NCBI GenBank assembly: GCA_013697625.1
Contig: JACCWN010000070.1
Coordinates: forward strand, 1-53,594
Origin: Legionella sp.
GTDB lineage: Bacteria; Pseudomonadota; Gammaproteobacteria; Legionellales; Legionellaceae
Direction: 5' to 3'
Length of the DNA stretch: 53,594 nucleotides
Made by a program: the position numbers and the translations under genes. The notes beneath the pieces are model-generated. The model was not told the origin of the DNA, made no database searches, and was given only the letters and a program-made list of their open reading frames with translations. Each line of letters begins with the position of its first letter. The stretch's first letter is position 1. This document shows, piece after piece, positions 50,532 through 53,594 of the stretch.

Positions 50532-50784
50532 TTTTAAAATTATAGCTGGGCGGTTTTGATTCAGTAAACTCAATATTTTTCTGAAGGGGGTCAAGGGGGC
50601 ATCCATGTCTAATGCCTTGTTTTTATTTATTTTGGTGATTATAAAAACTATAAATCAATTTTATAGATAAAAAAAGAGTTCTTGAATTTCTGAGCTATGT
50701 GTATGGATTATCATACTGAGAAATGATCAAATAATTGACAACAGGCAGACTGAAAACAGGCTACTTGATATTCAGTAATGCTCA

Positions 50785-50997
50785 TTATTCACTCTTATTT
50801 TTTATCCTCTTTTCCATAGATATTTTATCTATGTCTATAGGTAGGTTTGCACCAGTAATTTGATTGATCAAAAACTGCTGTTTCAGTGGAATAAAGTCCT
50901 GCTTTTTCCATTTTGAATAATTGGGGTGAGTAAGTCCTAATTTCTTACATAGGTCGTAGCCACTTTTAAAATACTGCAATGCTTCTTTTATTGTCAT
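50785..50997 (-). CDS. Cro-like phage repressor / HTH regulator
   Basis: 70 residues: MTIKEALQYFKSGYDLCKKL, then GLTHPNYSKWKKQDFIPLKQ and QFLINQITG. This matches the Cro/DicB-type helix-turn-helix of Mu/lambdoid small regulators (YF.S..DLC..LG...Q..YSKW.....IP...Q..I...T.G). A cluster of ACGTAA palindromes lies immediately upstream (51030-51100) in the divergent region, the expected operator. Part of the tRNA-Lys element; normally regulates the switch between dormant and active states. Confidence 0.72.
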   Translation of the reverse strand: MTIKEALQYFKSGYDLCKKLGLTHPNYSKWKKQDFIPLKQQFLINQITGANLPIDIDKISMEKRIKNKSE

Positions 50998-51031
50998 GAT
51001 TTATTTCTCCCTAATAACTATACCACAAGCT

Positions 51032-51100
51032 ATGTAATCTTAAATACGTAACTTTAATTACGTAACTATATTTACATGTCACTAGAAGTTACGTAAACTC
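51032..51100. promoter_or_regulatory. Operator cluster: four (A/T)TGTAA/ACGTAA-type sites
   Basis: Three copies of the palindrome (T/G)TACGTAA at 51047-51054, 51060-51068 and 51090-51098, plus a related CTATGTAAT at 51032-51040, lie between the Cro-like gene and the divergent small gene. Spacing of sites 2 and 3 is about 30 nt, and that of sites 1 and 2 about 13 nt. Such multiple palindromes are typical of lambdoid OR-type operators. Confidence 0.55.
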
Positions 51101-51129
51101 ATCTCATACCCAAACAACAAGGACCAAAA

Positions 51130-51498
51130 ATGATAGAAATGAAATTCTACGTACGCCATGACTTCCCATGTGGCCTCTGGTATGCCGTAGACGAGTTCTA
51201 TGAATCTGAGATGATAGATGGTGTAGTAATAGCTAATGGGTTCATAGGTGCAGGTGATACTGTTCAAAAAGCTTTAAGCGATTTGCTGGATAAGCAATGG
51301 CCGGATTCATCTCGGCGAGAAACTGCTTCAGGCGAAGCCCCAAAAAATCCCTTACATTTTAAATACGCTAAAACGAATAATAATGTACCCCCACCCCACT
51401 TGCAGCTAAAGCTGCAGAAGCAGCAACACCTAGCCCAGCGATGGCTCCTGCCAGCCCAGGTTCCTGCTGTAGCAGTGCAAGTCCTGCAATCAATGTAA
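51130..51498 (+). CDS. Small element-encoded hypothetical protein
   Basis: 122 residues in one frame. The first 80 residues look like a folded protein (MKFYVRHDFPCGLWYAVDEF, IANGFIGAGDTVQKALSDLL); the final 40 are Q/L/P-rich and low-complexity, so a frameshift or recombined end is possible. On the opposite strand 51368-51583 has a hydrophobic Gly/Ala frame (LAGAIAGLGVAASAALAAS) in the same DNA. Start ATG 51130, or ATG 51139 (MKFYV). It is transcribed divergently from the Cro-like gene across the operator cluster. No family recognised. Confidence 0.35.
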   Translation: MIEMKFYVRHDFPCGLWYAVDEFYESEMIDGVVIANGFIGAGDTVQKALSDLLDKQWPDSSRRETASGEAPKNPLHFKYAKTNNNVPPPHLQLKLQKQQHLAQRWLLPAQVPAVAVQVLQSM

Positions 51499-51679
51499 GA
51501 ATTCCTTCAAAGAGGGATGTTTTTGGGAATTTTGAAAATAGGTGAAGGGTTATAGTTTGTGTTCTTGATTGGTACGCTTTCAAAATGGAAGTGAGCAGAA
51601 TTTTACTTCAAACGTCAACACATATTCGACACGTAAAATTCAATGTTTTAAGTAAATGCCATCGAAACCTTATTCTATA

Positions 51680-51722
51680 TGGCTCCCCGGGACGGGATCG
51701 AAACCGCCGACCTAATGATTAA
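51680..51722 (-). repeat. tRNA-Asn-like 3' fragment, attachment-site scar
   Basis: Read on the minus strand: TTAATCATTAGGTCGGCGG, a T arm reading GGTTTCGATCC with one extra T, and CCCGGGGAGCCA. This corresponds to the anticodon-loop 3' part, variable loop, T arm and acceptor 3' strand with CCA of a tRNA-Asn. The 5' half is absent. With the Lys and Arg fragments, this is the third tRNA 3' end in 3.2 kb. Confidence 0.6.
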
Positions 51723-51852
51723 TAGGTAAAAAGTTGTCATGTAATAGGTCGACATTGTACCAAAGTTTTTTTGATCCTTTATGATATGTCTACATTGCGT
51801 CTACATGGCTATTTATAGTTTTTTAAAAACCATTGTAACCATTTGATTCCAC

Positions 51853-51928
51853 TGGTGGGTCGTGTAGGGGTCGAACCTACGACCAAGAGATTAAGAGTCT
51901 CCTGCTCTACCAACTGAGCTAACGACCC
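51853..51928 (-). tRNA. tRNA-Lys (anticodon CTT)
   Basis: On the minus strand GGGTCGTTAGCTCAGTTGG starts the acceptor and D arm; the anticodon loop CTCTTAA gives CTT; the T arm is TAGGTTCGACCCCTA and the end CGACCCACCA pairs with GGGTCG and encodes CCA. It differs from the common tRNA-Lys(TTT) at the wobble base and matches the E. coli tRNA-Lys framework. The 3' end is the insertion site (attB) of the integrative element that stretches to 48699. Confidence 0.92.
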
Positions 51929-52069
51929 AAGCACTATAGTTTAACCATTTTTAAAATAGAATCAACTCTCTGTTTGCATAATGATACTCAAATAAGGTGG
52001 GGTCGTTGTCAAATCCTAAAATATTCGTTACAGTGGGGCCTTATGATATTTCAACTAAAAGGACTTGTA

Positions 52070-52372
52070 ATGAGAACAATATACCTTGTATTTCTTTCTA
52101 TAATTTTATGTGCTTGCGGCTCATCTAATGAAAAAAGTGCACCAATAGCCCCCACAGCAGCACCCATAGCCAATAACCAGTCTACTTCAACAAACAAGGA
52201 TCTGATAAATCTTAACAGCCAAATTCAAAGGCAATTAAAACAGCTGACTGCTGATATGCAACAACAAATACAAGATTCAAATATGCGTACACAAAAACAA
52301 TTGACCCAGTTACAAACATCCCTTCAACAAGAAATTGTGCAGTTGCAACAACAAATAAAAAGTGCAAAATAA
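52070..52372 (+). CDS. Small lipoprotein with coiled-coil
   Basis: 100 residues from ATG 52070 (AAGGAC upstream). Signal peptide with a lipobox: MRTIYLVFLSIILCAC then GSSNEK; LCAC is followed by G-S-S, so lipidation would fall on the second Cys. A Pro/Ala/Ser/Thr-rich linker (PIAPTAAPIANN) leads to a Q-rich amphipathic coiled coil (INLNSQIQRQLKQLTADMQQ, TQLQTSLQQEIVQLQQQ). Probably an outer-membrane-anchored structural or adaptor protein. No family recognised. Confidence 0.65.
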   Translation: MRTIYLVFLSIILCACGSSNEKSAPIAPTAAPIANNQSTSTNKDLINLNSQIQRQLKQLTADMQQQIQDSNMRTQKQLTQLQTSLQQEIVQLQQQIKSAK

Positions 52373-52410
52373 TTTACCTTGCTTAGAATTGGTTTGGTTT
52401 TTTTTGGTTT

Positions 52411-53594
52411 TTATTCCAACCAATTGGGTGTAGTCCTTGTAACACATGATGGTTTTTTTATTCTACCTTTTGCGGGCAATAAAAATTCAACCATGCCACA
52501 GGCATCTGTTCTATACAAATCTATACCCAAGGCTTGCATGTTGTTTATGGTTTTGGCATGTGGAAATCCGAATCGATTATCAAACCCTAAGGATGCGATT
52601 GCAAATTGTGGAGAAACCTCCATCAAAAATCGATAGGATGAGGATGTTTTACTGCCATGGTGAGGTACAATGAGTACTTTGGATGCCAATTGTCGTCCAT
52701 AGGTTTGTATCAAATAATCCTCAGCAATGGCTTCAATATCGCCTGTAAACAATACTTGCCCTTTTAAGGTGCTTACTTGCAGCACACAAGAGGTATTATT
52801 CTTATCCTTAAAGGCCTTACGGATTGGGAAGAAATGAAACTTTACCCCATCCCATTCCCAGTCCGCATGATCATGACAAACAGCGCCCTGGTTGTTGAGA
52901 ATAACCTTATCCACTTGTATGCCGGCTTGTATAGATTTTAATCCGCCTATGTGATCTTTATCAGGATGACTGATGATGATAGTATCTATTTTTTTTATAC
53001 CCAAAACTTTATAAAAGGGTAACACAACCAGGTTACCCAGATCATTGCCATTAAAAAAGTGATCCCCGGTATCATAGAGCAATACATGGTGGGCCGTTCT
53101 TACAGAAACTGCCAACCCTTGGCCAACATCTAAAACTTGAATAAGCGCCTCTCCTTTATGTATAAACGGACCCACGGGGATGAAAGGAAGTAGTATCCAA
53201 ATAAGGGCTATTCCTTTGAAGGGTCTGATGGGCAAAACAAGGCCCAGCAGCAAAGCCCCCATAAGGCAAAGAGCATATTCAATGGATGGCAATGCATGAG
53301 TGATATTTATCCATGCCAGATGTTCAGTCCATATCAAACCTTGAAATAAAAGGGAAATCATCCAAGAAAGTGGTTTTATTAAGATAAAAGACCAAGAACA
53401 ATTGACTAGCAGCATTGTCATTAAAGACAAGGGCACAATTAAAAAACCAACCAGGGGAATGGCAAATAAATTAGCTATAAACCCATTGATTGATCCGTAT
53501 GAAAACCAATAAAGCGATAAGGGCATTAAACCAAGCATACAACACAATTGTAAAATTAAACTTTGTCTCAAACCCTTGGAGGGCCAACGCTGTT
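52411..53594 (-). CDS. comEC: ComEC/Rec2 DNA-uptake protein, C-terminal part
   Basis: The frame extends beyond the right edge (upstream codons read QRWPSKG before LRQSLILQLCC), so the N-terminal OB/competence region is outside. Visible are the last transmembrane helices of the Competence domain (SYGSINGFIANLFAIPLVGF; LLLGLVLPIRPF) and the metallo-beta-lactamase-like domain: LDVGQGLAVSVR, LYDTGDHF, IIISHPDKDHIGGLKSI (HxxxDH), VLFTGDIEA and VLIVPHHGSKTSSS. This is the inner-membrane channel and nuclease-like domain that brings ssDNA into the cytoplasm during natural transformation. Intact as far as visible. Confidence 0.9.
   Translation of the reverse strand, partial: QRWPSKGLRQSLILQLCCMLGLMPLSLYWFSYGSINGFIANLFAIPLVGFLIVPLSLMTMLLVNCSWSFILIKPLSWMISLLFQGLIWTEHLAWINITHALPSIEYALCLMGALLLGLVLPIRPFKGIALIWILLPFIPVGPFIHKGEALIQVLDVGQGLAVSVRTAHHVLLYDTGDHFFNGNDLGNLVVLPFYKVLGIKKIDTIIISHPDKDHIGGLKSIQAGIQVDKVILNNQGAVCHDHADWEWDGVKFHFFPIRKAFKDKNNTSCVLQVSTLKGQVLFTGDIEAIAEDYLIQTYGRQLASKVLIVPHHGSKTSSSYRFLMEVSPQFAIASLGFDNRFGFPHAKTINNMQALGIDLYRTDACGMVEFLLPAKGRIKKPSCVTRTTPNWLE

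Noticed and set aside
51368..51583. 71-codon hydrophobic minus-strand frame
   Set aside because: Gly/Ala-rich run could be real, but it overlaps the plus-strand gene and lacks a ribosome site; mentioned only under that gene.
1..53594. CRISPR array, rRNA operon, replication origin, complete prophage or secretion system
   Set aside because: No regularly spaced direct repeats, no rRNA-like sequence, no DnaA-box cluster or phage structural genes, and no Dot/Icm, T3SS or T6SS genes were seen; effector claims therefore rest on motifs alone.

Overview
The window (53.6 kb, about 37-40% G+C by eye) looks like the chromosome of a Legionellales-type gammaproteobacterium, probably host-associated. The evidence is a set of protein types typical of that group: an FG-GAP surface protein with its own SecB-like chaperone, an F-box protein, a large glycine-zipper protein, a protein ending in a Ras-like CaaX box, and a KS-containing polyketide synthase. 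Gammaproteobacterial housekeeping genes (dbpA, comEC, tRNA-Lys) accompany them. Many genes are broken by single lesions, which fits ongoing genome reduction. The lineage is inferred from protein families only.

Layout. 0-1.4 kb: end of an Rpn-type nuclease gene and two decayed toxin-antitoxin modules (BrnT/BrnA with a frameshifted toxin; HigB/HigA remnants). 1.6-5.0 kb: SecB homologue plus a large FG-GAP/cadherin-like membrane protein in one operon. 5.9-9.8 kb: three damaged metabolic genes (MccF-like S66 peptidase with a 4-nt duplication, cyanophycinase-like S51 peptidase with an in-frame TGA, FadH-like reductase lacking its N-terminus). 9.8-16 kb: PPOX-like FAD oxidase, MATE transporter, F-box candidate effector with a G+C-rich tail, and a beta-barrel-like outer membrane protein.

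16.1-28.4 kb is a block of stress-type genes: PRC-barrel, small secreted proteins, Zn-dependent dehydrogenase, hemerythrin, SDR, general-stress glycine-zipper protein, YqjD-like protein, and an AI-2E-type transporter fused to a GAF domain. Embedded in it is a two-gene nucleic-acid-processing operon: an exonuclease-like/GIY-YIG fusion followed by an XPD/DinG-type helicase with an N-terminal PD-(D/E)XK-like domain. 28.4-36.2 kb: adenylate cyclase, dbpA, alpha/beta hydrolase, and a divergent P1B-type ATPase.

36.2-48.6 kb is the most interesting accessory part. A 171-bp inverted repeat made of two 71-nt hairpin units with compensatory stem changes precedes a 923-aa candidate effector. An AT-less polyketide synthase (KS, degenerate KR, C-methyltransferase, ACP-like domain without its serine) is translationally coupled to a hypothetical protein. 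Divergent from it is a compact DAHP synthase - prephenate dehydratase-like - chorismate mutase operon. Together these could supply and elaborate an aromatic or prephenate-derived metabolite (inference). A 2H-phosphoesterase-like protein ending in CVLS follows.

48.7-51.9 kb is a small integrative element at the 3' end of tRNA-Lys(CTT). It is bounded by a 48-nt duplicate of the tRNA 3' end and carries a decayed integrase, a BRO/DinD-like gene and a Cro-like regulator with an operator cluster. It also holds 3' fragments of two further tRNAs (Arg-TCT-like and Asn-like), perhaps scars of other integrations. The window ends with a lipoprotein and the 3' part of comEC.
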